Below are positions 24,387 to 32,199 of a stretch of DNA of 36,046 nt, piece after piece. This stretch comes from Treponema sp. Its GTDB lineage: Bacteria; Spirochaetota; Spirochaetia; Treponematales; Treponemataceae. Within the stretch, counting starts at the first letter, position 1. Each line of letters begins with the position of its first letter. The translations under genes were made by a program, and so were the position numbers. The DNA is taken from the NCBI GenBank assembly GCA_018385415.1, contig JAHAZA010000051.1:1-36046 (forward strand), given 5' to 3'. The notes under the pieces were generated by a model. It was not told the origin of the DNA, ran no database searches, and worked only from the letters and a program-made list of their open reading frames with translations.

Positions 24387-25379
24387 TTAGAATTTTAAGA
24401 TTGCAGAAATCTGAAAATCGAGATAACGAGAAGCGGAACCGATAACGGTTCCGCTTCTTTTATACGGACCATTTACGGAATCGCTTATGTATTCAATTCC
24501 TTTAATGTCGGTTGTAAAAAGACCATTCGCTGTAAACTTAATTGCATAAATGGAATTGAAATTATATTGTACAAAAAGATTCGCCTTAAATGCTGAGAAT
24601 GCCTGACCACCAAGATCAATAAAATATATATTTCTTTGAAGATGAGTATCTCGTGAAATAATATAAACCCATGGAGATACATTTAAATCCAGGGCAAACT
24701 GCAGCTTATGATTTGGAGTAATATAACCAATACCAATTCCAATCCAAGTATAATAATCTTCCCGTTCAAGTTTGATTACTTCCTGGCCTGAGAAATCGTG
24801 AATATAACGGTTGGGTATATCATCATATCCATAATAGGAAGACTTGTATCCTGAAAGTGCATATCCGTAATATCCGTAACCATTCTTTCCTACCATAGAA
24901 TAGGTTTCGAAAGAAAAGCCTGCTAAAGGTGCAAGAGTAAGTCCTGTGCAGGGACTAAAGTTGAATCTTGCACTAATATCAATATTAAATCCCTGAGAAA
25001 AATTAAGATCGTGTTCAGAATAATTTGTTTTGAGAGATGAATTTCCAGTATGATAAACATAATCCTGCTGCCAGTCAGAGTCATCCATAGAACCAAAATT
25101 GTTTGGAATGAAAGCCTTAAATCCTGCATTGATGTGGAAAGCCTTATAAGAGACATCTGCATTAAGACCAGTGTAAAAGGAATTTTTTAAATTCCAGTTT
25201 AATAAGCTTAAATAATATTCCTCACCGGTTTTACTATTTTTGTTATATACAAACTCATTCAGTACAGCATTTCGAACACCAAACAAAGGTTCTACTTCGA
25301 AAGTAAAACCATTTGTCAGTGAAAAGAATGGAGAGGATAAAAAAAAGCCTGTTAAAAATGCAAGAAATGTTTTTTTCAA
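24387..25379 (-). CDS. omptin-like outer-membrane protease
   Basis: 330 residues from TTG 25379, chosen because it gives a clean signal peptide (KKTFLAFLTGFFLSSPFFS) and avoids overlap with rluA; an ATG at 25445 would begin inside rluA. Mature regions alternate hydrophobic/aromatic as in a 10-strand beta-barrel. Omptin catalytic motifs are visible: 'SMDDSDW' (Asp100, Asp102, like OmpT 'VDQDW') and 'PWVYIISRDTHLQ' (Asp244, His246, like OmpT 'GWVESSDNDEH'). 'NYSEHDLNFSQGFNIDIS' also matches the omptin 'LNYANEFDLNIKG' strand. In this family two Asp and an Asp-His pair cleave proteins outside the cell, often after basic residues. It is co-transcribed behind rluA (16-base gap). Its last codons contain the terminator of the opposite gene. 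Confidence 0.75.
   Translation of the reverse strand: MKKTFLAFLTGFFLSSPFFSLTNGFTFEVEPLFGVRNAVLNEFVYNKNSKTGEEYYLSLLNWNLKNSFYTGLNADVSYKAFHINAGFKAFIPNNFGSMDDSDWQQDYVYHTGNSSLKTNYSEHDLNFSQGFNIDISARFNFSPCTGLTLAPLAGFSFETYSMVGKNGYGYYGYALSGYKSSYYGYDDIPNRYIHDFSGQEVIKLEREDYYTWIGIGIGYITPNHKLQFALDLNVSPWVYIISRDTHLQRNIYFIDLGGQAFSAFKANLFVQYNFNSIYAIKFTANGLFTTDIKGIEYISDSVNGPYKRSGTVIGSASRYLDFQISAILKF
24429..24461 (+). terminator. intrinsic terminator lying inside the convergent omptin gene
   Basis: AGAAGCGGAACC (24429-24440) pairs perfectly with GGTTCCGCTTCT (24447-24458) around the loop GATAAC, followed by TTTTATA. It ends the plus-strand lipoprotein transcript but also encodes residues near the C-terminus of the omptin-like protein on the other strand. 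Confidence 0.8.
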
Positions 25380-25395
25380 ATTACTTGTCCGTTTA

Positions 25396-26157
25396 TTATT
25401 CTGTTGCTTCTTGATTAAGCGGGTCAGCTCCAAAGATTTTTGCAAGCTGCTTTCTTGTAGAATCCATATCCTTCTGGTATGGAGCTGTGAATGTCATTGC
25501 TTCACCGGTTTTTGGATGAGTGAATGTAATCTGATAAGCATGAAGGGCAAGTCGGTTAAGTAACGGACGCTCTTCGTATGTGTCACCGTTGTAGCGTTTT
25601 TTAATTTCGCTAAGGCGGATTGGCCTTTGGTTTCCGGAATAGAGCGGGTCACATACGATGCAGAATTTGTTTTCCGCAAGGTGGACACGAATCTGATGTG
25701 TGCGTCCAGTTAAAGGACGGGCTTCGATCCAGGTGTAAGGACCGCAAATTCCTATTACTTTAAAATCTGTTACAGATTTTTTGCCCTGTTTTTTATTTAC
25801 AACAGTACGATGTCTTGCATCTCCGTCAGGTAAAAGTGGGAGGTCGACATGAAGGTCAGTCCACAAAGGTCGTCCGTTAATTAGACAATGGTAGACTTTT
25901 TTTACCTCGCGATTCTGGAACAGGAGCGAAAGATTTCTATGTGCGTCTTCATTACGGGCATAAACAACAAGACCTGAAGTATCTTTGTCGATACGATGAA
26001 CAGCAAAAAGGCGACCAAACTCTTCTTGAGCAAGAAGATCAAGGCGAGGCGCATCTGGATCGTAGCGGTCAGCTGCAATCAAGAGACCTGAACGTTTATT
26101 TAAAACTATGATGTCATCGTCAGAATAAAGAACTGTATAATCTGGGTTATTTTTCAT
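25396..26157 (-). CDS. RluA-family pseudouridine synthase
   Basis: 253 residues. The catalytic motif is 'HRIDKDTSGLVVYA' (Asp57), with 'RPLTGRTHQIRVHLA' further on, both signatures of the RluA branch. There is no N-terminal S4 domain and the length is on the short side, as in single-domain RluA members. Its target is rRNA or tRNA uridines; the exact site cannot be told. It lacks a ribosome site, but a perfect TATAAT ends 7 bases before ATG 26157, predicting a leaderless mRNA. The methyltransferase gene ends 27 bases upstream, so co-transcription is also possible. The omptin-like gene follows by 16 bases. Confidence 0.9.
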   Translation of the reverse strand: MKNNPDYTVLYSDDDIIVLNKRSGLLIAADRYDPDAPRLDLLAQEEFGRLFAVHRIDKDTSGLVVYARNEDAHRNLSLLFQNREVKKVYHCLINGRPLWTDLHVDLPLLPDGDARHRTVVNKKQGKKSVTDFKVIGICGPYTWIEARPLTGRTHQIRVHLAENKFCIVCDPLYSGNQRPIRLSEIKKRYNGDTYEERPLLNRLALHAYQITFTHPKTGEAMTFTAPYQKDMDSTRKQLAKIFGADPLNQEATE

Positions 26158-26164
26158 AATTAAA

Positions 26165-26170
26165 ATTATA
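26165..26170 (-). promoter_or_regulatory. -10 element of rluA-family gene
   Basis: On the minus strand a perfect TATAAT ends 7 bases before ATG 26157; no good -35 is visible at 16-18 bases, so this is moderate evidence for a leaderless promoter. Confidence 0.45.
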
Positions 26171-26184
26171 CAGAAATTGAATGT

Positions 26185-27450
26185 TTATTGGTAGATTGCA
26201 GGTGAAATTTTAAGAAAGTTCAGCAGCTCTGGTTTACCATCAGGCAAATCTTTGGCATTTGATTTTCTGACACAACGAAGAAGAATGTTCTTTGGTGTGT
26301 GACTCATGTCGATAAATTCCATAACGTCAACTTTGTAGCCCCATCGTTCTAGGTAATCTGCACGAAGAGCATCTGTAATTAAGGCAGCTGTTCTTTCACG
26401 AAGAAGACCGTGTTTTAAAACAGGTGCAAGAACTGAAGCTTCACTTTCTGCAATTTCTTTTTTGTTCTTTTCAAGCTGCTGGTTAATTTCGTGCTGGCAG
26501 CATGGAACGCTAAGAATTGCCTTTGCTTTTTTTTCTACCGCATATTTTAATGCGAAGTCAGTGGCAGTGTCGCAGGCGTGGAGAGTGATTACAATGTCAG
26601 GATTGTGTTCAGGTTCAGAATCTGAATATTCAGCAATATTACCGGTTTTAAAAATCAGTCCTTCGCAGCCGAAATCTTTTGCAAGCTTGTTGCAGTGCTC
26701 GATTACGTCTTTCTTGAGATCAAGACCAACAATAGTGCAGTCAATTTTTTTTATCTGTGTAAGAAAATAGTGAACGGCGAAAGTAAGATAACTTTTTCCG
26801 CAGCCAAAGTCTGCAATCTGAAGTGGATGGCTTTCTGATTTTTTCAGTTCCATAACTGATGGAAGAATGTCATTGATGTATTCGAGAAAGCGGTTGATCT
26901 GTTTAAATTTGTCGTAGCGGGAATTTATAACTTTTCCATCTGGTGTCATTACTCCAAGGCTGATTAAAAATGGAACAGGAGTTCCTTCAGCGATGATGTA
27001 ATTTTTGATTCTGTTATGATTTGTAGGTTGTGGAATTGTTCCGTTTGCAAACTGTGAACGGAAATTACTGTCGTCCTGGTTTGAAAAATATTTTGAGTTT
27101 TTTGCATTGTGGGATTTTGAATTACTCGATTCTTGTGAAATCTGATTGAGAGAAATTTTACGTACAATTTTTGAAATCTTTCCTTTGTTATTTGCAAGGA
27201 TTGTTATTTCTTTATCATCAAAACGTTGAACGCAGTTTTTAAAAGTAGTTCCTGCATGCTGAGTAATAAAATCGTTAAGTTCTGTTTCTGAAAAAGTTTT
27301 ATGAAAGGCCTGTGTTTCTGTAAAAAACTCTGCAAAGAAAGACTGACCTGTGCTGGAAGAATTTGTCTTTATTCGAATTTTCTTGTATGCTTTACCTAAG
27401 AGGTTTTCTACCTCAGTTGATGGCTTTGAAAATGTGACAGAAATTAACAT
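26185..27450 (-). CDS. SAM-dependent methyltransferase (class I, PF13679-like)
   Basis: 421 residues. The SAM motif is 'QIADFGCGKSYLTFAVHYFLT' (one residue short of quoting in full), with 'HACDTATDFALKYAV' and 'LSVPCCQHEIN' after it. These three together are typical of the Methyltransf_31-type family. The N-terminal ~150 residues are divergent and contain a low-complexity Asn/Ser stretch. The substrate is unknown, possibly RNA because of the family and the rluA neighbour. There is no ribosome site before ATG 27450; CAAAAT ends 6 bases upstream with TTGCAA 17 bases further. Only 29 bases separate it from the divergent DUF3943 gene. Confidence 0.85.
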   Translation of the reverse strand: MLISVTFSKPSTEVENLLGKAYKKIRIKTNSSSTGQSFFAEFFTETQAFHKTFSETELNDFITQHAGTTFKNCVQRFDDKEITILANNKGKISKIVRKISLNQISQESSNSKSHNAKNSKYFSNQDDSNFRSQFANGTIPQPTNHNRIKNYIIAEGTPVPFLISLGVMTPDGKVINSRYDKFKQINRFLEYINDILPSVMELKKSESHPLQIADFGCGKSYLTFAVHYFLTQIKKIDCTIVGLDLKKDVIEHCNKLAKDFGCEGLIFKTGNIAEYSDSEPEHNPDIVITLHACDTATDFALKYAVEKKAKAILSVPCCQHEINQQLEKNKKEIAESEASVLAPVLKHGLLRERTAALITDALRADYLERWGYKVDVMEFIDMSHTPKNILLRCVRKSNAKDLPDGKPELLNFLKISPAIYQ

Positions 27451-27456
27451 AAATTC

Positions 27457-27485
27457 ATTTTGCCGTTATTAAGAAGAAATTGCAA
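27457..27485 (-). promoter_or_regulatory. possible leaderless promoter of the methyltransferase gene
   Basis: On the minus strand TTGCAA (27480-27485) and CAAAAT (27457-27462) are 17 bases apart, 6 bases before ATG 27450. Both hexamers match only partly, so this is tentative; the -35 overlaps the start of the divergent gene. Confidence 0.4.
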
Positions 27486-28838
27486 GGAATTGAAAAGATT
27501 TTGAAACGAATAATTTGTTTTCTTCTACTAATATCAGTTGTTTCTGCTTCCATGTTTGCTCAAGAATCAGAGAGTAAAAAGAAAGAAGTTTCTAAATCAG
27601 TTAACAATTTTGAAGAAGCTGATGGAGATGAAAATTCCTCTAGTATAAAATATGCTCCACGTGTGAGTGATTATTTTGTTGCCTTTGGTGAAGAAGCATT
27701 AATTGAATTGTTCGGAAAAGCCTTTGTTAATTTAAGATCACCACGGCCACAAGGCTTGAATTTTGACAACATAATTTACAGTATTACAAAGCAGCCATAT
27801 GTATGGGACAAAACATCTTTTGAACAGAATCAGCTTGTTCATCCTTATGCTGGGAATCTTTACTTCAATGCAGCCAGAGCAAACAATCTGGATTTCTGGA
27901 CAGCGGCTGCGTATACAGCCTGGGGTGCATGGAGCTGGGAAAACATATATGAAAATTCTGTAACATCATGGAATGATTTGATTACAACAACTGCTGCAGG
28001 TGTTATTGTGGGTGAGTCATTTCATCGTCTTTCATATGCTGCAGGCACAATCTGGGAGCCGCTTTTGTGGGTAGTAAGTCCAATTGATGGTATTAACAGG
28101 TTGCTCAGAGGCGAACGCTATCGTTATACAGCCCCTCAAAACTTAGAAGTGATTTACGCTGCGGAATTTTTGGCAGCCTTTAGTGTTAATGAAAAAATAG
28201 CAAGTAATTCAAATGAGTTTATGGCGCTTGCAGAATTCCATCCATATGTCGTTTATCAAAATCCATTTGGGCATAAAACAAAAGAGCCATTTGATCAGTT
28301 TACACTTGATGCAATGCTTTTGACCAACCTTTACAATACAATGGGGTATGTTGAAATTAATGGTGCACTTTATTCCTGGCCTTTTTTCTGTAACACTGAA
28401 TTACCTTCCAGTATCGGTATTAATTTAAATTACAGAGTAAATTATTTTGACAGATTAAATTATTCAACAAATGCAGCAGGAATTTTTTTAAGACAGCAAA
28501 TTCCATTCAATGAAAATTCTGCTGATATAAACTATTTCTGGTGGAATGTTGAAGCAGATTTTGTATTTCTTGAAACAAGCAAAGTTGATAACATCAATTT
28601 CTACAATATTGGGCCTGAAGCAAAACTTGAAATCGGTCTTGAGACTGAACGTATTGCAGTCCGTGCATCAGGTGAGTTTGATTACGTATTCCCACAGAAT
28701 GTATGGCATAACAAAGATTTTATAGGAGTTGATTTTAAGATCCTGCCTTGGCTGTGTGTTGGTGTTGAAGATTTATTGATTTGTACTGAAGGTGATATTC
28801 GGAACTTTACCAGTGTTGGTGTTAAAGTGAGGAAGTGA
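27480..28838 (+). CDS. DUF3943-type outer-membrane barrel protein
   Basis: 452 residues from TTG 27480 (a second TTG at 27501 is possible; neither has a strong ribosome site). The signal peptide is hydrophobic (IICFLLLISVVSASMFAQ). The mature part has the DUF3943 signature: 'QNQLVHPYAGNLYFNAARANNLDFW' (not quoted as one motif), 'WENIYENSVTSWNDLITTTA' and 'VGESFHRLSY', followed by aromatic, alternating beta-strand-like sequence to the end ('SVGVKVRK'). Members are predicted outer-membrane barrels of unknown role. It diverges from the methyltransferase gene with only 29 bases between. No terminator is obvious. Confidence 0.75.
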   Translation: MQGIEKILKRIICFLLLISVVSASMFAQESESKKKEVSKSVNNFEEADGDENSSSIKYAPRVSDYFVAFGEEALIELFGKAFVNLRSPRPQGLNFDNIIYSITKQPYVWDKTSFEQNQLVHPYAGNLYFNAARANNLDFWTAAAYTAWGAWSWENIYENSVTSWNDLITTTAAGVIVGESFHRLSYAAGTIWEPLLWVVSPIDGINRLLRGERYRYTAPQNLEVIYAAEFLAAFSVNEKIASNSNEFMALAEFHPYVVYQNPFGHKTKEPFDQFTLDAMLLTNLYNTMGYVEINGALYSWPFFCNTELPSSIGINLNYRVNYFDRLNYSTNAAGIFLRQQIPFNENSADINYFWWNVEADFVFLETSKVDNINFYNIGPEAKLEIGLETERIAVRASGEFDYVFPQNVWHNKDFIGVDFKILPWLCVGVEDLLICTEGDIRNFTSVGVKVRK

Positions 28839-28947
28839 ACTAAATAAGCACTGGTATCAGGACTAAAAAAACTGCGGCTTCCTCCAAATTTCCTCCAATT
28901 TCTCACCATCTTCTAAATCCTTACTATTCAATTCATTCAAAATTTAC

Positions 28948-28953
28948 TATTAT
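28948..28953 (+). promoter_or_regulatory. -10 element of pyrF, probably leaderless
   Basis: TATTAT ends 7 bases before ATG 28961, no Shine-Dalgarno sequence is present, and the -35 is weak. Confidence 0.4.
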
Positions 28954-28960
28954 ATGAATT

Positions 28961-29872
28961 ATGAAACATGCAATGCAAAAATTACAGGAAGCTGCTAAAA
29001 AGTTCGGACCACTTTGTGTTGGCCTTGATACTGATCCTTCCTACATTCCAGAAAACATCATTAAAAACTATTCGTCAGCTCCAGAAGCTGTTCTTGCTTA
29101 CAATTTGGCTTTGATTGAAAGAATCAAAAAAGATCGGAGTGCATGCTGCTTTAAGATTCAGGTTGCTTATTATGAAGCAATGGGACTTAAAGGAATGGAA
29201 GTTTATGCAAAAACAGTTAAGGCTGTCCGTGATGCAGGCTTTGTTGCCATCAGCGACATTAAGCGCGGTGATATTGCTGCAACTGCCGGTGCTTATGCCC
29301 GCGCTCACTTTACAGGCGATTTTGAAACAGACATTATTACAATCAACCCATACATGGGATTTGATACATTAAAACCATTTACAGAATATACAACAGCTGA
29401 AAAAGGTTCCAAAGCAATGTTTGTTCTTTTAAGAACATCAAACCCGGGAATGGTTGATATCGAACAGCAGGAATTAAAAGACGGCGGCCGCGTTCTTGAC
29501 CGTGTTGGTAACGAACTTAACAACATTCTTCAAGAAAGCAAAAAAGAATATGCAGACGAAACATGTTCTCCAGTTGGAGCAGTTGTAGGCTGTACAGAAG
29601 AAAGCGATGCCCGATCTCTCCGGGATGCATACCCAGAAATCTTCTTCTTAATTCCAGGCTACGGAGCACAGGGCGGAGCTGCAAAAATCTGCGGCATCCT
29701 TCTTGAAAAATGTGGCGGAACAGTAAACTCAAGCCGCGGCATTTTGTGCGCATGGAAAAAAGATCCAAGCCTCGAAGAAAAACGCAGTGCCGGAACACTT
29801 ACAATGGACGATTTAATCAACGCCAGTGCCAAAGCAGCAATTGATTCAAAGACCGAATTGATGTCGTTCTGA
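28961..29872 (+). CDS. pyrF: orotidine 5'-phosphate decarboxylase (type 2)
   Basis: 303 residues. 'PLCVGLDTDPSYIP' starts the barrel, 'CFKIQVAYYEAMG' and the catalytic 'ISDIKRGDIAATAGAYA' follow, and 'FFLIPGYGAQGGAA' binds the phosphate. Long DIKRGDI-type PyrF is the group 2 form, distinct from the shorter E. coli form. It decarboxylates OMP to UMP, the last step of de novo pyrimidine synthesis. The start is ATG 28961; a second Met four codons later is also possible. It has no ribosome site. pyrK-pyrD follows after 232 bases containing a long hairpin, so the two may not be one transcript. Confidence 0.95.
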   Translation: MKHAMQKLQEAAKKFGPLCVGLDTDPSYIPENIIKNYSSAPEAVLAYNLALIERIKKDRSACCFKIQVAYYEAMGLKGMEVYAKTVKAVRDAGFVAISDIKRGDIAATAGAYARAHFTGDFETDIITINPYMGFDTLKPFTEYTTAEKGSKAMFVLLRTSNPGMVDIEQQELKDGGRVLDRVGNELNNILQESKKEYADETCSPVGAVVGCTEESDARSLRDAYPEIFFLIPGYGAQGGAAKICGILLEKCGGTVNSSRGILCAWKKDPSLEEKRSAGTLTMDDLINASAKAAIDSKTELMSF

Positions 29873-29958
29873 TAAGTGATGGTGACTGTTTGATTTGTTA
29901 TGATGATGGATCAATCAGTTTAATTTATATTTATAAAGTATAATATTGAAGTGATGAT

Positions 29959-30061
29959 AAAAAAGAGTACGGAGTCGGGGTTCGCCTCACAGAAAAATTC
30001 TGCACAAGCGAAGAGCGGAAGCCTTTTCTGTGGGACTGTTCCCGACGGGAGTGCTCTTTTT
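29959..30061 (+). promoter_or_regulatory. long interrupted hairpin in the pyrKD leader
   Basis: Three stems are aligned: GAGTAC/GTGCTC (29965-29970, 30051-30056), GTCGGG/CCCGAC, and CACAGAAAA/TTTTCTGTG. They are separated by two internal loops (a purine-rich one and an 8 x 8 one) and capped by a ~27-base loop containing GCGAAGAGCGGAAGCC. A-tract and T-tract flank the outer stem, so the end resembles a terminator (CTCTTTTTATG). A -10-like TATAAT lies at 29939-29944. It could be an attenuator of pyrKD, a small RNA, or a mobile palindrome. Confidence 0.55.
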
Positions 30062-30104
30062 ATGTATTAAATACATTTTAGGTTTTATAAAAAGGAGAAT
30101 TGAA

Positions 30105-31946
30105 ATGAGTGATACAAAAGACTGTCAGGGTAATACAATTCCTGTTTATGCAAAGGGAACTGTTGCAAGTTGTGGTACTGTTTCTGGAGCCGTTCCTGAA
30201 AACAGCGTTTATTCACTTAAGGTAAACTTAACTGCAAAGGATAAATCATTTCCAAAACCTGGACAGTTTTACATGATCCGCGCTACAAAGGGAAAGACAC
30301 TTTTAGGCCGTCCAATCAGTGTGTTCCACTCAGAAATCTCAAAACCAAATAAAGAAAATCCAAAGCTCTCTGACGGGCAAATTGAATTCCTCATTCTTAA
30401 AAAAGGAAAGGGAACAGAAGAACTTTGCTCACTTGAAAAATCTGACAGCGTAGATATTCTTGGACCATTGGGAAATATCTTCCCTCGTCCAAAAGCAAAA
30501 AAAGCAGGCGATAAAAATTCCAAACCAGAAGTATGTATCATCGGCGGAGGAATCGGCGTTGCTCCTGTTGCAGGCTTTGCAGAAACTCTGGAGGCAAAAT
30601 CTTACGACTTTTATGCAAGCTTTAAATCAGGAAAGTACGGCCTCAAAAATCTAAAAGCTTCAAAACTCACAGTAACAACAGACGACGGTTCATGGGGCAT
30701 TAAGGGAATGCTCCCTGCTGCCATTGATGAAAATACAATCAAAGAAAAAGGCTACAAAGTAATTTACGCCTGCGGACCAACCCCAATGCTTTCTTATGTA
30801 AAGACAATAGCAGAAAAAGCCGGAGTAAAATGCTGGCTCAGCATGGAATCAAAAATGGCCTGCGGTATGGGCGTTTGCCTTGGATGTACAATTGAAACAA
30901 CAGAAGGCTACAAACGCTGCTGTAAAGACGGACCTGTATTTGATGGAACAAAATTAATCTTCAATAAACCATCTGCTCCAGCACCACAAGTTCTCGAAGC
31001 CCGCAATAACAAAAAAGTAAAACCAGACTTGAGCGTAAAAATTCGAGACGTAGTTTTACCAAATCCTGTAATCGGAAGTTCCGGAACATTTGGCTTTGGC
31101 GTTGAATACAAAGATGTTTTCGATGTAAACAAGCTTGGTGGAATTTCCAGCAAAGGACTTACACTTGAACCACGCCAGGGAAACAGCGGAATCAGAATCT
31201 GGGAAACACCATCAGGACTTATGAACTCAATCGGACTTCAGAACCCTGGAATCCCACACTTTATTGAACACGAACTTCCTGCAATGTTAAAGCTTAAGCC
31301 AGTAACAATTGCAAACCTTTCAGGTTCAACTTTGGAAAGCTATGTAGAAGGAGCAAAGCTTCTTGATAAGACACAGGTGCCTGTTATCGAACTTAACATT
31401 TCCTGTCCTAACGTAAGTGCAGGAGGTGCTTCATTTGGAATGAGATGTACAACAGCAGGTGAAATTACACGTGCAATCCGCGCCCTTACAAAAAAGCCTT
31501 TGATTGTAAAGCTTACACCTCAGGCAAGTGATGTAGTTGGAGTTGCTCTTGCATGTATCGAAGCCGGTGCTGACGGAATCAGTTTGTGTAACTCGTTCCA
31601 GGGTGTTGCAATCGACATCGAAAAAGGCCGCCCGGTCTTTGATAAAGTAAAAGCAGGCTTTGGAGGACCGGCAGTGCGTCCCATTGCAGTCCGTCTTGTT
31701 TACGAAGTATGTTCTGCAATCAAACAGCTTCCTAAAGAAAAGCAGGTTCCTGTAGTTGGAATCGGTGGTATTGCAACTTGGGAAGATGCAGTTGAGTTCA
31801 TTATGGCTGGCGCAACAGCGGTTCAGGTTGGAACAAATACTTTTGCAAATCCAAATACAATGGTTGAGATTGTTGATGGTCTTAAGTCATTTATGGTAAG
31901 AAAAGGATTTAAGACAATCGAAGACTTTAGAGGCTGTGCGCTGTAG
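30105..31946 (+). CDS. fused dihydroorotate dehydrogenase electron-transfer and catalytic subunits (PyrK-PyrD)
   Basis: 613 residues from ATG 30105 (ribosome site AAGGAGA). Residues ~1-250 are a PyrK-like FAD/NAD-binding module ('GQFYMIRATKGKTLLGRPIS', 'IIGGGIGVAPVAGF'). A 2Fe-2S cluster site follows: Cys253, 258, 261 and 272/273. From about residue 305 it is PyrD, class 1B: 'IGSSGTFGFG', 'NLSGST', 'ELNISCPNVSAGG' with catalytic Cys434, and 'GIGGIATWEDAVEFIMAGATAVQVG'. The normal enzyme is a PyrD2-PyrK2 complex that passes electrons from dihydroorotate through FMN, the cluster and FAD to NAD+; here the two subunits are one chain. The next step's enzyme, pyrF, is upstream. Confidence 0.93.
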   Translation: MSDTKDCQGNTIPVYAKGTVASCGTVSGAVPENSVYSLKVNLTAKDKSFPKPGQFYMIRATKGKTLLGRPISVFHSEISKPNKENPKLSDGQIEFLILKKGKGTEELCSLEKSDSVDILGPLGNIFPRPKAKKAGDKNSKPEVCIIGGGIGVAPVAGFAETLEAKSYDFYASFKSGKYGLKNLKASKLTVTTDDGSWGIKGMLPAAIDENTIKEKGYKVIYACGPTPMLSYVKTIAEKAGVKCWLSMESKMACGMGVCLGCTIETTEGYKRCCKDGPVFDGTKLIFNKPSAPAPQVLEARNNKKVKPDLSVKIRDVVLPNPVIGSSGTFGFGVEYKDVFDVNKLGGISSKGLTLEPRQGNSGIRIWETPSGLMNSIGLQNPGIPHFIEHELPAMLKLKPVTIANLSGSTLESYVEGAKLLDKTQVPVIELNISCPNVSAGGASFGMRCTTAGEITRAIRALTKKPLIVKLTPQASDVVGVALACIEAGADGISLCNSFQGVAIDIEKGRPVFDKVKAGFGGPAVRPIAVRLVYEVCSAIKQLPKEKQVPVVGIGGIATWEDAVEFIMAGATAVQVGTNTFANPNTMVEIVDGLKSFMVRKGFKTIEDFRGCAL

Positions 31947-31981
31947 GTGGAGATTCTACTGTTGATTTAGATTTGTGAAAA

Positions 31982-32010
31982 TTGACGGTAGAAAAGATAT
32001 GTGATATATT
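31982..32010 (+). promoter_or_regulatory. promoter of RNA 1
   Basis: TTGACG (31982-31987) and TATATT (32005-32010) are exactly 17 bases apart. The same promoter is conserved at 32380-32408 and 32780-32808. Confidence 0.8.
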
Positions 32011-32016
32011 AAAGAT

Positions 32017-32102
32017 AAAGGAAGCGCCCGATTCCGTCGGTCGTCTCCACGGATGCAATAAATAAGCCGCCGAGGGTTCAATCAGGGCGGCTTTATTTTT
32101 TT
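32017..32102 (+). ncRNA. candidate antitoxin small RNA, copy 1
   Basis: Predicted to start about 32017. It has a conserved 5' part (GGAAGCGCCCGATTCC then GGTCGTCTCCAC, 32020-32050) and ends in hairpin AAGCCGCC/GGCGGCTT (32064-32071, 32086-32093) with a T-tract to 32102. It has no good ORF. Its 3' end overlaps the toxin mRNA on the opposite strand, giving perfect complementarity there. Its 5' part resembles the toxin mRNA's own leader (see findings). Type I antitoxins with this layout are known elsewhere; function here is inferred. It also may end the pyrKD transcript, since no terminator lies between. Confidence 0.65.
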
Positions 32103-32199
32103 ACTCTTTATTATTTTTATAATATGAGAGCAACGCAATAACTGTCATAATCAGCGTAGCAACGCAAGTCACTAACGCAATAATTTCCGAACAAGTCAT
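32101..32199 (-). CDS. 32-residue membrane peptide, candidate type I toxin (copy 1)
   Basis: It starts ATG 32199 with the strong ribosome site AAGGGAGG (32207-32214) at 7 bases. The peptide begins MTCSEIIALV and ends LLSYYKNNKE: short polar start, one hydrophobic segment (about residues 5-24) and a basic tail, as in BsrG/TxpA and holin-like type I toxins of Firmicutes. It is read convergently to RNA 1, sharing the terminator hairpin, and is too short for normal gene finding. The leader can hide the ribosome site: GTCTCCC (32247-32253) pairs with the AAGGGAGGC region. Toxicity is inferred from architecture, not shown. Confidence 0.7.
   Translation of the reverse strand: MTCSEIIALVTCVATLIMTVIALLSYYKNNKE

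Noticed and set aside
25380..25445. ATG start of the omptin-like gene inside rluA
   Set aside because: It would add a charged stretch before the signal peptide and overlap rluA by 50 bases; the TTG at 25379 gives a clean signal sequence directly after the rluA stop.
29959..30061. SRP RNA or 6S RNA
   Set aside because: The GGAA-capped asymmetric loop of SRP RNA and the open central bubble with conserved flanks of 6S RNA are absent.
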